Source: Aradus depressus (taxonomy: Eukaryota > Arthropoda > Insecta > Hemiptera > Aradidae). From it: a stretch of 64,000 nt of DNA. The notes under the pieces are model-generated. The model saw only the letters and a program-made list of their open reading frames with translations, was not told the DNA's origin and made no database searches. Below, one piece after another: positions 18,311 to 29,305 of the stretch; positions within the stretch are counted from its first letter, which is position 1, and the number at the start of each line of letters is the position of its first letter. Position numbers and translations under genes: made by a program. The stretch lies in assembly GCA_963662175.1 (NCBI GenBank), contig OY759215.1:50361213-50425212 (forward strand). The letters run 5' to 3'.

Positions 18311-18759
18311 ATTTAACTGAATAATGAGAATTGTGAAGCCGTAAGGAATACCGAAGTTATAAATGAATGGAATAGAAACTAGTTGTTTACTCAGTAAACT
18401 CTGGTATTATACATATAATTGCTATTCTAAGCTAGTATTATTCTATTTTTATTATTACTGTCATTATTTACTGTTTTGTAACTTCTTAATCCTATATAGG
18501 TGACCTAATCACTGAGAGAGTATGGTAATATGACTGTTAGTAGGATGTTGTGGCCTGAGGAGTACAAAAGGAATAAAAATTCGTATTCTAACCACCTCAT
18601 TATGAAGTTTAGGGGAAGGCCAGAAATACGATATTGAGTTATCACTGGAATTTTTATGTTTTCCGAAAAGAAAAAAAAATGCTATATGTCTGCGAATACG
18701 ATAACCTCCTATTGAATACAGCGATACGAATGTATCCAGTACCTCGTAGGGATGATTTT

Positions 18760-18990
18760 CAGTCAAATCGGTCAAAGGAGAGAGGGGACTTCAAGGGATT
18801 CAAAAGCCCTATATAACGAATGTATTAACACGAAATTTAGTATGAAGATTTAGAAGGCACTGAGAGAGACATCTATTAATTTTCAATAAAGTCGGTAAAT
18901 TGGTTCCAAAAATAGAGCGAATAATGTATTCATGCTGGGGAGGTTCATCGCAGGTAATTCACCGACGGCCCTTTTTTACGGGAGGAAAAA
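18760..18990 (+). repeat. Repeat family B copy
   Basis: Blocks AATGTATTAACACG, AAATTTAGTATGAAGATTTA, CATGCTGGGGAGGTTCATCG and GGTAATTCACCGACGGCCC identify the family. The 18311-18759 stretch before it shows nothing assignable. Confidence 0.65.
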
Positions 18991-19149
18991 CGACGGTTTT
19001 GTTTGACGACTGTCCCTTCAGCGGTACCTCACGACCTATCCATACCGGTTCTGGATGTAAAATAAAGCAGTGGAAAGACAGACAGCTCATCGTTTTATTT
19101 ATAAAGAAATTAGGGTACTTTTCCGCAATTTACCTGTCATTTATTTTGA

Positions 19150-19497
19150 GGTTAGGTTAGGTTAGGTTTTATAACTCATGCCCGGGCTTTAACTACGAGT
19201 TCATATCGCCTACTACCAGAGCGCTCTTTCGTCACTCTGGTGGACATGAGCCCGACTCTACTGTGGGAGTCCTAAATTTTACCTACCCTAAATTTTTTAT
19301 TCACCTAGGGTAGGGGTCTTTAACGAGTACCTGACATCGTACAGGCTCGGGACCATCGCTTAATGTCCCATCGGCGTGCTTAAGTTTATTTTACCTCCCA
19401 AATAAAATAAACTAAAAGGCCTCGGTCGGGTTTCGAACCCACGAACTTGAGCTCAGAAGGCAAGCACGCATACCACTGAGCGCCCGGCGCCCTCTAC
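19150..19497 (-). mobile_element. SINE-A with TTAGG-type tail
   Basis: Nearly full-length copy: minus-strand head GAGGGCGCCGGGCGCTCAGTGG, box B GGTTCGAAACCCGACCG, body, and 3' end GAGTTATAAAACCTAACC followed by two more CCTAA units. A target duplication TTATTTTGA flanks it (19141-19149 and 19498-19506). A short deletion removes part of the CCTTCGGATGGGAC block. The CCTAA units lie inside the duplication, so they belong to the element. Confidence 0.88.
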
Positions 19498-19544
19498 TTA
19501 TTTTGATTCGATTGTTAAATCATTTGAGTAGTTTTCGAAGAGTA

Positions 19545-19690
19545 AACTAAAAGTCTTCGGTGAATCACCGGCTGTGTACTTCCCCATCACGATTTAATCA
19601 ATAACGTTTTCGCTCTCCCTCCAAAGCCAAACATTTCGGCTAAAACTCAATATTTGACTTACATAGAGGCTTCTGCTATAATTGAAGATA
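19545..19690 (-). repeat. Repeat family B fragment
   Basis: Reverse-oriented: GGTGAATCACCGGCTGTGTA, CTTCCCCATCACG, GTTTTCGCTCTCCCTCCAAA. Confidence 0.65.
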
Positions 19691-19811
19691 CAACTTATAT
19701 CGTTGTGAGGTCCATTCGATGACACTGGGACACATCGGACCTCCACAATTATGATTTAATAAATGAAGCTGCATATTTTAATGATAATTTAAAGATTGAA
19801 GATGTTAGCTG

Positions 19812-20075
19812 GATATTTAAAATAAGAACGGAGTTATTAAATTTGAATTATAAAAGGCACAACAAATATGTTCATTGTGTGCTACAGATGAAGTAGGATC
19901 AGTTTTTCATTTTATGTGCAGTTGTCCGGCCTTGCGGAAATATAGGATTATATATTTTAGTCATGATTATTTGTCAAAATGTGAATTGTTGCGGTATTTG
20001 AATGGGGAAATCTGATCTGTTGTTCTGAAGTATTGGAAGGCGGTCGGTCTGGTCATTTGGACTTAAATTTACTAA
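19812..20075 (+). pseudogene. Non-LTR retrotransposon C-terminal zinc-finger relic
   Basis: The frame gives KAQQICSLCATDEVGSVFHF, MCSCPALRKYR and YLSKCELLRYLNGEI, a stop, then VVLKYWKAVGLVI. The CxxC-x8-HF-x3-CP pattern followed by a Tyr-rich Lys/Arg helix is the usual C-terminal finger of many LINE polyproteins. Upstream RT sequence is not present and a stop interrupts the frame. An AATAAAG near 20326 may be the old 3' end. The clade cannot be assigned. Confidence 0.5.
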
Positions 20076-20339
20076 TTAATCTAAAGTAGAAAATTATGAG
20101 TAGAGTATTTCAATAATATTATTTTTTGTATTTAAAATGTAAAGGCAGCGATTATTTTTATTTTTATTTATTTACTTTCTCATTTTTTTAAATTATGTTA
20201 CTTGAATCTTTTGTTATATATATAAAATACAGTAAAGATTATAGCCTTTGAACTTCCCCCGATACTAGGGGTATCTGTCAAAATGTTATCCATAATTTTG
20301 AATTGCATTTGTATTTTGGCAAAGTAATAAAGACAGTTT

Positions 20340-20470
20340 ATTATTATTAGTGGCTTCTGAATCCTCATACTAAATTTTGTGTCGATACATTCAATTCATC
20401 GGCAGTTATTAGGGTATTTGAGTCGGCCCCCCTTCCCTTCGACCAATTTCGCAGAAAATTAATAGGTGCC
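20340..20470 (-). repeat. Repeat family B fragment
   Basis: Contains GGCTTCTGAATCCTCATACT, AAATTTTGTGTCGATACATTC and GCAGTTATTAGGGTATTTGA, the reverse of the family consensus. Confidence 0.7.
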
Positions 20471-22169
20471 CAGCTCTGTTTTAAAGTGTTACCTTTTTTT
20501 TACTAGTATATATTATTCATTCTTTATAAGTATTAATCATGTAAACAAAAACATTTTTCAGACATTTACCTGTAAGGAAAGTAGCTTTTACAGTGTAGTG
20601 TGAGTTAATACAGTTTATTTGTTTGTGTATTACGACAATAACATTGACAAAAATATATAAATATATATAAATATAAAAACAGACCAATAACCTAATCAAA
20701 GAACTTCAATATAATGAGATTTGACTACACATGTCTTGAATTTTCACAGTTTAACTAGGTTTCACAGTTTAACTAGGTTTCACAGCTCCCCCTCCGCAAA
20801 ATTTTAAAGTGTGTTGTCACTAAAAATTATTGAAGTTTTTGGATTAGATAATTGGTCAGTAGTTCTAGAATATTTTTTATTTATTTTTGTTTTCTTAAAG
20901 TATTTGCTGAGTGCCTTGAACTGTGAACCCTTCAGCTGCCTGTATCCCGTACTATTAACGTAATTATATGGTTCTTAAAATAATCAGTTCCTGAAATATT
21001 ATCTATCTGGCTATTATATATAGAACCACCTGGTTTATTAACCCATGTACATATGGAGGGCTCAGTGCACAAGTGAACCAAGTCCATTTTTCCACTTTGT
21101 GAGGTTTTTCGTGCCAAATAGGCGTAAAAGAAATATCTTCCAGTGCTACAGTGAACCAAGTCCTTAGCTGATTCTATAACGCCGCAGGATAGCAGCTTGT
21201 ATCAAGTCCTTGGCATCAGTTTTTCATTCATAAGAAAAACTTTGAGAGCCAATTGCTCGGAATCAGATGTGATGGACTTGGTACACTTGTGCTCTGAACC
21301 CTCCATATGTACCTTACTTTGTAAATACCTACTACAAAAACGGTAAATATTCCTTTTGAATGACGTATGATTTGTCAGGTAAATTGACAGATTTTGTAAA
21401 TTGTACTTCCGCATCTATACGATGTTTTGTAATTGAAAGTTATGTAATCGTTCAGAAATTCGATGTTGAGTTCTCACCGGAATTTGATTTTCCCAATCCC
21501 CTTATTCCAAAAATGAACAATGATAACTCCGGATAGAATAATAACCGCCCTCCACAGAGACCAGCTCTTAGATATATTCAAACGTCCTCCTATTTATTAT
21601 TATTATCATTATTCCTATTCTTTCTCTTCACATTTTTTCGGTTTAGCCCCTATTACTAAAATTAATTTTATTTCAATCCTAGTCTGGGCATCCTTTCTCT
21701 TTTTAGTTAACCATCATTGTATTATGCTCCGTCGATTTTTATTATATAAGTTCTTCTATTTATACAGATAATTTTATTTATTCATAAATAAGTGGTGCAT
21801 GTCATTTTTTATTTATCTATACCTATTATTGTCTAGTTTTTCTCCACAGTAGCATTAATTTATTTACTTTTGTATTTGTTTATTTGTAAGGCATACTGAT
21901 ACTTTATTCCTTTTATTTTTGACTCTGTATGTATTTATTGGTAGGGGACCTATGTCCCAGAATAAAATTTCTTTTCAATTCTACTTCAGCAAACGATATA
22001 GTTTTTTAGTTATTTCAATTATTCCAATCAAATAGTTATATTTTAGTCATCAATTGTCAAATTATTTAGTCCTTTCTTCTCAAATTCTTAACATAAATTA
22101 TTTAGACCCCTATATTTAAATTCTTAACACACTAGTGTGCTATCTGATATTCAATGAACATAAGGGCCA
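20471..22169. other. No gene; possible LINE 3' end
   Basis: AT-rich. At 21530-21975 a frame IITALHRDQLLDIFKRPP leads into long T-rich sequence ending GGGACCTATGTCCCAGAATA and AAATT, which looks like the 3' UTR and polyadenylation region of a LINE, but there is no diagnostic domain. Two short direct repeats of TTTCACAGTTTAACTAGG lie at about 20740-20785. Confidence 0.3.
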
Positions 22170-22640
22170 AAAAAAATGTATAGAATGAACGTGACATAAA
22201 ATTTTATATGTGCACCCAAAACCTCATAAGGAAGACACCAATTGATTATCAGCCAGATAGGCTAAAGAGAAGGGGAGGATTGCGGAGGGGGTTTATGAAG
22301 AAAACTCTAATAACTGCCGTTGTAATGAACATGAAATTTCATATTTAAATTCAAAATCTCATAAAAGACTGCCTACTAATTTACAGCTTAGGGCTTTGGT
22401 CGCATGGGTCACCATGGTTTGCGGGTTCGTATCCCGTCCGAGAGTGAGTTTTATTTGGTAGATAGAACTCCCTCCCTCCCATGGATGTCATAAATATAAC
22501 TAGATAACACAGTGACATGGCTAATATGCATCGAACCTAAGGTCCATAACGGTCGATTGATTTTTGAGGGTGAACCAAAAATGTATTGATTAATTCGTGC
22601 TGGGAAAATACATTGCTGGTGATTAACCGATGATTTTTCG
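22170..22640 (+). repeat. Repeat family B copy split by SINE-B
   Basis: The left part ends near 22386 and the right part resumes near 22549 with CGGTCGATTGATTTTTGAGG, ATTCGTGCTGGGAAAATAC and GGTGATTAACCGATG. The interruption is the SINE-B at 22387-22548, so the SINE inserted later. Confidence 0.65.
22387..22548 (+). mobile_element. SINE-B, 5'-truncated copy
   Basis: Begins GGGCTTTGGTCGCATGGGTC, box B GGGTTCGTATCCCGTCCG, then GAGTGAGTTTTATTTGGTAG, CCATGGATGTCATAAATATA, CTAGATAAC, GGCTAATATGCATCGAACCT and AAGG. It aligns with the copy at 54176-54390. The box A half of the head is missing. Confidence 0.7.
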
Positions 22641-24153
22641 TTGAAATATGTTAAAATTGTGAAAGAGACACAACAAAGGACATTTTTTTTATTTGTGGAT
22701 TCGAGGTTACGAAAAATATATATATAAATTTTCAGTGAAAATTGACTGAACTGCAATAGGTTTCATCCTAGTGTACTGGATAGACATATAAAAATTCGTG
22801 TGGATGTATTCAATCGGGGATTATCGTGTTCACAGACATACAGACATTTTCCCCCCATTTCTTTAATCAGTAGATCGAAAAACATAAAATTCCGGTGATA
22901 ATTAACTCAACATAAAATTGCTGACCAACATAACTTTCCCTATACATACCGGGGAAGTAAAACATCTCTACACAAGATAGAGCCACAACATCTTTAATGT
23001 CTCTCATTGACTGAGGAGGGTTTCGACAACTATATTTGCAAGAGTGGGACAGGATATTTAAGAACGGGGTGACTACAAAAATACATTTAATTTTTTTCGG
23101 TGGTAAGAAGGGGGAGAGTTAGTATTACTATCCTAAAGTTACTACCCTTAATGGGAACATAGTGTCTATGTGGTTAATTGGTTTGGCCAACACTCTTGAG
23201 AGGTGTCCTTGGAGGCTAAGTAGCTAGTATGTCTGGGGGGCTTCGAAGTAGAGAGAGGGGAACTTCGGTAAGTCAATGTTTTGAGTAATTATTCAGGAAG
23301 GAGCTTGGATGGCCTAGTGACTGCCTATCATTTAGAAATAGGGTGGTGAACAGGCTAATGCTTTCTAAAGCCGACTGGCAGCCCTATGGGAAAGTTCCGG
23401 GAATCTCCATTTTGCCCTCTTCTTTTTTTATGCTTAATTTTTTAATATATATTTAATATCTTAACCTTCTTATCTCTTATTCCCCTAAACGTTTATGGAA
23501 AAAAAAAAAAAAAAATACAAAAGCCATTTTTAGATCAATTTATGTTTTTTTTTTCTTTATCCTAAAATTTATTGGCGAAGTACGGCTACAAGAAAAATGT
23601 TAACGGGGTTGAAGTCCAATATTTACATATCTGTGTATTGCCTATAACAAGCAGTAAGTCTGCAAATATATGCAAATTAAGGTAGAAAAAAATATCGTAA
23701 AATAAAATGTTATATTGACTCACCCTATAGACGAGTACATCCTATAAGATGGGGGTCCCTGGAGTGACTGAAGTCCCCTTTCTCTCGTCTCCCCTTCCAT
23801 CCCCTAGCCGTCCCCACCCTCTGCACAACCCCTTCTGCTACGGCCGAAGGTGACTTACAGGGTGCTGCCCAAGTTCAGAGTGTAACATGCTCTGATCACC
23901 CATTGTATGGTTTCCAAAATGAAGTGTGCAGAACTCAAAATGCAAGGTCAGACTAACACTGAATGACTGTAAAGTAAGCCAATGAACCAAACTTTATAAA
24001 GAATTCTCTCCACAAAACAATTTTTGTGGAGAGGTGAACAATTAAATGCCAACAGTTTCCCTCAAAAAAATTTGAAGTTGCGAGTAAGAGACAGAACCAA
24101 CTTTTGCTTCATTCCTTCTCTATTTCCATTTTAGAAAATAAAAAAAAAGTCAA
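22641..24153. other. No gene recognised
   Basis: Mixed AT-rich sequence with short frames only. A run of A lies at 23500-23516. No repeat family from this window is evident apart from simple sequence. Confidence 0.4.
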
Positions 24154-24202
24154 TGAATTGTTCGTTTTTTCCGGCATTTCTTTCAGAGTCGTCTACTTTT
24201 TT

Positions 24203-24246
24203 CTGACAATATTTCGGGGCACTTACACGACCCTTCTTCTGATCAC
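24203..24246 (-). ncRNA. Hammerhead-like motif, left arm
   Basis: The minus strand reads GTGAT, CAGAAGA (core CTGANGA with one change, U4 to A), A, helix II GGG...CCCC around TCGTGTAAGTG, GAAA, TATT and GTCAG. Helix I can pair TGAT with GTCA using one G-T pair. The altered U4 probably abolishes cleavage. Confidence 0.5.
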
Positions 24247-24257
24247 CATGGGTTCAT

Positions 24258-24303
24258 AGTGACCAGAAAAAGGGACGTGTAAGTGTCCCGAAATATTGTC
24301 AGA
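24258..24303 (+). ncRNA. Hammerhead-like motif, right arm
   Basis: TGAC (24260-24263) can pair with GTCA (24298-24301). The core reads CAGAAAA where CTGANGA is expected. Helix II is GGGAC (24272-24276) with GTCCC (24285-24289), followed by GAAA (24290-24293) and TATT. Two core positions differ, so it is probably inactive. Confidence 0.45.
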
Positions 24304-24394
24304 AAAAATAAGACACCTTTGGAAGAAATTCGCTGAAAAAACGAACAATTCAACATCCCAGAGAAGTTTAAGAAACACTAATCAATGAATGTCA

Positions 24395-24595
24395 GCCAGC
24401 TCAAATCAACTAAGTTTCCACTCTCCCTCTGAAGCTAAACTACCGATTTGTTTGAAAATGAATGGTGTTTTACACAGAGAAATCAGATTCTATGTTCTGT
24501 GTCGATACATTCATTACATTAACATTCATTAGGGCTTTTTAGATGAGCTTCTCTTAATCCCTCGTTCCCTTTATTAAGTTTCTTTCTAGGCCACT
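24395..24595 (-). repeat. Repeat family B fragment
   Basis: Reverse-oriented: AGTTTCCACTCTCCCTCTGA, GATTCTATGTTCTGTGTCG, ATACATTCATTACATTAACA. Positions 24596-24828 show nothing assignable. Confidence 0.55.
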
Positions 24596-24825
24596 ACCAT
24601 GGAAATTTGACCTAACCCTAGTATTAAAATAAATTTTAATTTTTAAATGTGTTCTTATCCAGATGGCTGGCAGCTTCTCTCAACGTTAGTACGAAACCAC
24701 AAAATATTCGCATTGTGAAAGCCGAGAGTATTGCCACAACTTTTATTGTAAAAACCATCTATTTCATTTGTCCTTGACTAAATGTTGGCAAGGAGAAATT
24801 CAACTCAGTTATTTCTCTCTCTCTT

Positions 24826-24828
<3 letters not shown>

Positions 24829-24884
<56 letters not shown>

Positions 24885-24900
24885 TGTATATATATATACA
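24829..24900. repeat. (TA)n microsatellite
   Basis: About 27 TA units, then a CTG interruption and further TATA flanked by TCTG/CAGA. Confidence 0.95.
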
Positions 24901-25259
24901 GAAAAAATTAATATATGTATATATTAATGTTTCTCACAGAAAGGAGAATTTAATTTAACAATCTACACTCCGTATTTAGCATGGTCATTAGTAGACAACC
25001 AGCTACTTGGGACAGACAGTGACCTTACACAATCCTCTCCTCTGGATCATCTGGGGTAAACTACACACTTTTCCATATTACGAATTCGTAATTCCACTAG
25101 AATTTCCATATTTTTCTGCCACCACCAATCCCATACAATCTTTCTCTCTACTAAGTTTCGCTCCTTCTCTCTCTAAACATTCATACACCCCTATTCATAC
25201 CTAAGTTTCCGCTCTCTCTTTCTCTGTAAACATTTCTTATCTAAACCTTTCCTTTGCCT

Positions 25260-25535
25260 GAATTTGCTAAAAATCAGTGGATGTTTAACATATAGATTTC
25301 TAAATTCAGATATAAAGTTTCATGTTGATATATCCATTCAACTGGGTCTTACCGTGTCCATACTCACAGGCAGATATGAATGTTTTTATTTCCCTAAACG
25401 GGAACAGGAATAACTCCCGATAGAATGAATGTATCGACATGTCACCTATTGATTTTTAGTCAAACCGGCCAAAAAGAAGGGAGAAATTATAGGGGCTTTT
25501 TACAAAAATTCTAATAATTTTCACTCAACACCGAT
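25260..25535 (+). repeat. Repeat family B copy
   Basis: Blocks: GGGAACAGGAATAACTCCCG, ATAGAATGAATGTATCGACA, TCACCTATTGATTTTTAGTC, AAACCGGCCAAAAAGAAGGG. The region 24901-25259 is AT-rich without a gene. Confidence 0.65.
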
Positions 25536-26162
25536 CGTCCGCGAAAAGAAAAAATATATGAATGAAATATAGTTTTTTTTTTTTAATGTATTTCGCACTG
25601 TTTGAAATATAAGGTATATTTTAAAAAATGTATCTACTGATTAAAATCTTAAATTTTAAAAGCTTGTTTTTTGTTTAAATAAGTCCTTGAAAGGAGGCTG
25701 AACGAGAAGAAGATGAAGGAAGGTTACTGAGGTGAAAGGTTTTGTTAATTGGGGGCCCATGTTGCAAGGAGTATTGCTCAACTGTCTTAGTGAGACTCAT
25801 CCACAACACCGAATCGTTGTTGGTTGTTCGTGTTGCAACATGAAGAGCATGTTTTGCTCTCGTTGCATTGGCAATAGTCGTGGAGTAGACAACAATACCT
25901 GCCACCTTCCCAGGATTACAACATTTAGGTAGTAAATTCACCAACAATCAGACATCTGTTTGGCTGGTCGCATCATTTTTTTATACTGAATGAGAATTTT
26001 AAGTTTAAGACGTCTGTAAAAAGTATGAGTAAATCGATGGATAACACTATTTTCTACTTTAAATTATTATTATTTGCTGTTAAGACTTGCATTAGTTCTC
26101 TTGAGTCGAAAAGAAGTAATCCTAATGTTGAGTTCTTACATAAATATATTATATATTAACAT

Positions 26163-26834
26163 ATATATAAAGCTGAAAATGTCTGTGCGTTGTACCGCTA
26201 TAACTCACGAACGGCTTGATGGATTTGATTAATTTTTTTTTTAATTTGTTCGTCATCGTCTGTGGAAGGTTATAGGCGTATTAGTACCTCAATATCTGGT
26301 CCATCCCAGCATCCCTTTGTAACTCAAAAACCACTGCAATGATTAATGAGGAATCTTTTTGAATAGATACGTTTTATCTACCGGAAGGTTAAGGTCTATT
26401 TTTTAATCAACCCCTGGTCCATCCCAGCATCCACTCACGCAATCTTTGTAACTCGAAAACCATTGCAACGATTAATGAGAAATCTTTTTGAATAAATTAG
26501 TTTTAGCTTCGGGATGGTTGAAGTCTATGTTTTAATCAACCTGGTGGTCACAAGCGTTCTCAAGTACGCACTGGCTAGGACGTCCACTGATGCTAAGTAT
26601 TCACTAGCTGTGGTTTCCGCCGTTGAATGGCGCGTACTAGCCATGGTGCCCAGGGGTCCTAAAAGCTTACTAGCTGGGATGTCTGCCGTTGAAGGACTAT
26701 ACGCGTTATTCCGTATGAATAATTGAAAATTATAACATCATGAATGTACTATTGAAGAATTGAAATGGATTCGAACGAGAGATATTAGGAGAAAAGTCAA
26801 AGTTCCCCGGACAACGCCTGGTATTACTGCTAGT
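26163..26834 (+). mobile_element. Helitron-like non-autonomous element
   Basis: It opens with ATATATATAAAGCTGAAAATG and TCTGTGCGTTGTACCGCTAT, continues with AACTCACGAACGGCTTGATG, and ends CCCCGGACAACGCCTGGTAT, TACTGCTAGT. A short GC hairpin followed shortly by CTAG next to T is the known 3' signature of Helitrons. Internal near-repeats occur (AATGAGGAATCTTTTTGAAT against AATGAGAAATCTTTTTGAAT; CTAGC plus GTCTGCCGTTGAA). No Rep-helicase frame. The 5' boundary is uncertain. Confidence 0.45.
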
Positions 26835-28482
26835 TATTGATAAAATGCAATTTATTCATTACTAGCAGGTTAATGTTAACCGGCTTCGCCCAGTTAGTAA
26901 CTTTAAACAGGTTAGTAATATTATCTGTCCAGTTAGCAACTTTAAGTAAGATGATTTTAGAAATAAGTTGAAACTTTCTATGATTAGAGGCCATAGACAT
27001 GGTCATCAACCCACTCTTATCGGCACAAATGAAAATTTCGATGCACAGTTTAAGTTATTTCAGCCACTTCCATACAAGCTCAGAGGCTGAAATGTGTCAG
27101 GCTGTGGAACAGCTGATTATTGTTCAGTCTATGTTACAACCGGACTTATATAAATGTTGTATGGGTAATTTTATGAGAATCCGTTGAACCGTTAAATAGC
27201 ATTCATTTTATGTGTTGGCCCAGCCCACAACCTCTTCTCCAGTTCGAAATGTTCAGATGAACCGTCCATATTTGTACCGGGCTTATGTTCGATGTGTCAT
27301 TTTATTTGAACCCGACCAACCGATAAAGAGTAAGCTACTGCAGAATTGAGAATATTGTGGAAACTTGTAATAAACGTAACTCTCTCAAAAAATGAGTATG
27401 TTTTATTCATTTATTGAGCACTCATAATAAGCACTTATTTTATGAGTTGGCCCAGCCCACAAACCCTCCCGTTCACAGTTTACCACATAGCCAAAGAATT
27501 TAACATATTTACAAAATTGTGAAAAACTTTGCGTTCCACAGTTATTCATTGATTTCACTGATATAATGAAAGTTGACTATTGACTGATTATCAGCTTGGA
27601 AAAAGAGTTCCTTTTTAGAGATATTATGTTATAAATAAATAACTAAATAAGAAACTTTCTTCCATTTTTTAACGACCAAGGTCCTTAAACTAAACTTGTT
27701 TACACTCTGAAGCGATATTGTGTGACATTGTCAAATTTGGTCTGAAAGAAGTGCCGCCGCCACGACTGTGTATTTGTTGAAAAGCGCCCTCTGATTCGAT
27801 TGGACAACCCCATGATGTCAGCATGTTCCATTGTACGCGGATCCTGTACTGTGACTTGGTGCCCATAAGTTCTCTCATCACGTCGTCTGGTCCGGGTTAC
27901 CACATCCCTTGCCCCATATTTCTACAAGAGAACCCGGGACTCAGTCTGCATAATGGTCGTCTCTCTCTCTCTTTATTTGGAAATTTGTCTAAGACACTAG
28001 CTTCCTGTGTCTTTAGACTACTAATGCCAAACAGAACAATGTTTTATAATGAATGTTCTAAGTTTCGTAACATAAAAATGCAGAATAAAATGAAAAGAAG
28101 ACACTTTCACTAACTTCAAGGAACTTTAGAGCATTTATAATAATATTTGTTTCAGTTAAACCATAACCAGTTATATCATACATCAAATGGCTTATGAATT
28201 ATATACATCAACCGACATTAAATCTTGAAATGCACATATCAGATGAATAATAATTATTATTTTTATTAATAACTAAATTATAGAAGATACATGAATACCA
28301 ACAATACTAGGTAATACTTTTATTTTTATTTATAAACATATTATTTATATTATGTCCATATTTATACCTACCAGCATACATAGCATGTAATTAGCTAAAC
28401 TAGTAAAATAAAAATAAAATAAATAAATAAAATGTATAAATATTTTATATTTATTTCTATAATTCTATATTTAAATCTTCTT
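26835..28482. other. No gene recognised; one short GC-balanced frame
   Basis: The minus strand at 27700-27903 has a 67-codon frame rich in Arg (TRTRRRDERTYGHQVTVQDP, MEHADIMGLSNRIRGRFSTN), with composition unlike random AT-rich DNA; it may be a transposon or exon fragment but I cannot place it. The rest is AT-rich. Confidence 0.25.
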
Positions 28483-28526
28483 TGAGGACGATATTTCTGT
28501 GCGATCACATTCCTTCCTCAGGTCAC
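28483..28526 (-). ncRNA. Hammerhead-like motif
   Basis: The minus strand reads GTGAC, CTGAGGA (fits CTGANGA exactly), A, GGAATGTGATCGCACA (TGTG pairs CACA), GAAA, TATC, GTC. Helix I is GAC with GTC. The GGAA before the helix II stem is a bulge, so folding is less regular than at 1391-1436. The GAAATATC-GTC block matches 35426-35470. Confidence 0.5.
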
Positions 28527-28605
28527 AAAGTGCGAAATACAAAAAAAAAAAAAAAAAAACAGGTATATATGAATAAATTAACAAATATCAATAAAATAAA
28601 TAGTA

Positions 28606-28943
28606 GTTAGTTATTATGACTCATGCCCGGGCTTTAACTATGAATTCATATCGCCTACTACCAGAGCGCTCTTTCGTCACTCTGTTGGACATGAGCCCGA
28701 CTCTACTGCGGGAGTCCAAAATTTTGCCTACCCTAAATTTTTATTCACCTAGGGCAGGAGTCTTTAACGAGTGCCTGATCGTACAGGCTCGGGACCATCG
28801 CTTAACGTCCCATTCGAAGGACGGCGTGCTTTAGTTTATTTTACCTCCCAGATAAAATAAACTAAGGGCCTCGGTCGGTATTCGAACCCACGATCTTGAG
28901 CTCAGAAGACAAGCACGCATACCACTGAGCTACCGGTGCCCTC
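28606..28943 (-). mobile_element. SINE-A, full-length, with TSD
   Basis: The minus-strand head GAGGGCACCGGTAGCTCAGTGG and box B GGTTCGAATACCGACCG are followed by the complete body, ending in GAGTCATAATAACTAACTAC. A 12-bp target duplication AAATAAATAGTA flanks it (28594-28605 and 28944-28955). The tail is of the AACTAACT type, not CCTAA. Confidence 0.9.
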
Positions 28944-29305
28944 AAATAAATAGTACATAAAGTAACTAAAAAAAAATTAGATAATAATAAAAATATGAAA
29001 TACAAGTAATTACGATATAAATTATAGGACATTGGTGGAGGATCTCTGCCAAGAAAATAAAAATTAAAGAGGGTTCCCTCTAACATAATGCAATAATAGT
29101 GCAAAATGGTGAGCATCGCCAACAATTTTGGAGAGGAAATATAATAAAATCTCAAGACTAAATAAATTTTCTTGTTTTGTAGCTAAGGACGTCTTCGGAC
29201 TAAATTAGTTTTATGAAATGGGTTAACTCCACTGGGATAGCAACACCAAAAAATGTGGGGCACAAAAACAGGTGATTTATTTCATATTGTTTTATTTTGT
29301 ATTTT

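Larger units (their letters stand above)
24154..24354. repeat. Long palindrome with two head-to-head hammerhead-like motifs
   Basis: Arms 24155-24246 and 24256-24353 are near-perfect reverse complements around a short centre (CATGGGTTC). The outermost shared piece is GAATTGTTCGTTTTTTC. Each arm carries one hammerhead-like motif. Single-strand folding would form a hairpin of about 90 bp. This could be a dimerised PLE terminal fragment. Confidence 0.85.

Noticed and set aside
18900..19160. 86-codon frame ending near the TTAGG units
   Set aside because: It spans a family B repeat end and the SINE-A flank; no domain.
19150..19170. TTAGG units as evidence of a telomere
   Set aside because: Only two to three units, inside a SINE target duplication, so they are an element tail and not chromosome end sequence.
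25675..25947. 90-codon minus-strand frame (MLVNLLPKCCNPGKVAGIVV...) with a 66-codon frame opposite
   Set aside because: Composition is plausible for coding, but no motif, splice context or family was recognised and both strands are open, so it cannot be supported as a gene.
28616..28834. 72-codon frame MTHARALTMNSYRLLPERSF (also seen at 56147-56251)
   Set aside because: It is the antisense reading of the SINE-A body and appears wherever SINE-A does.
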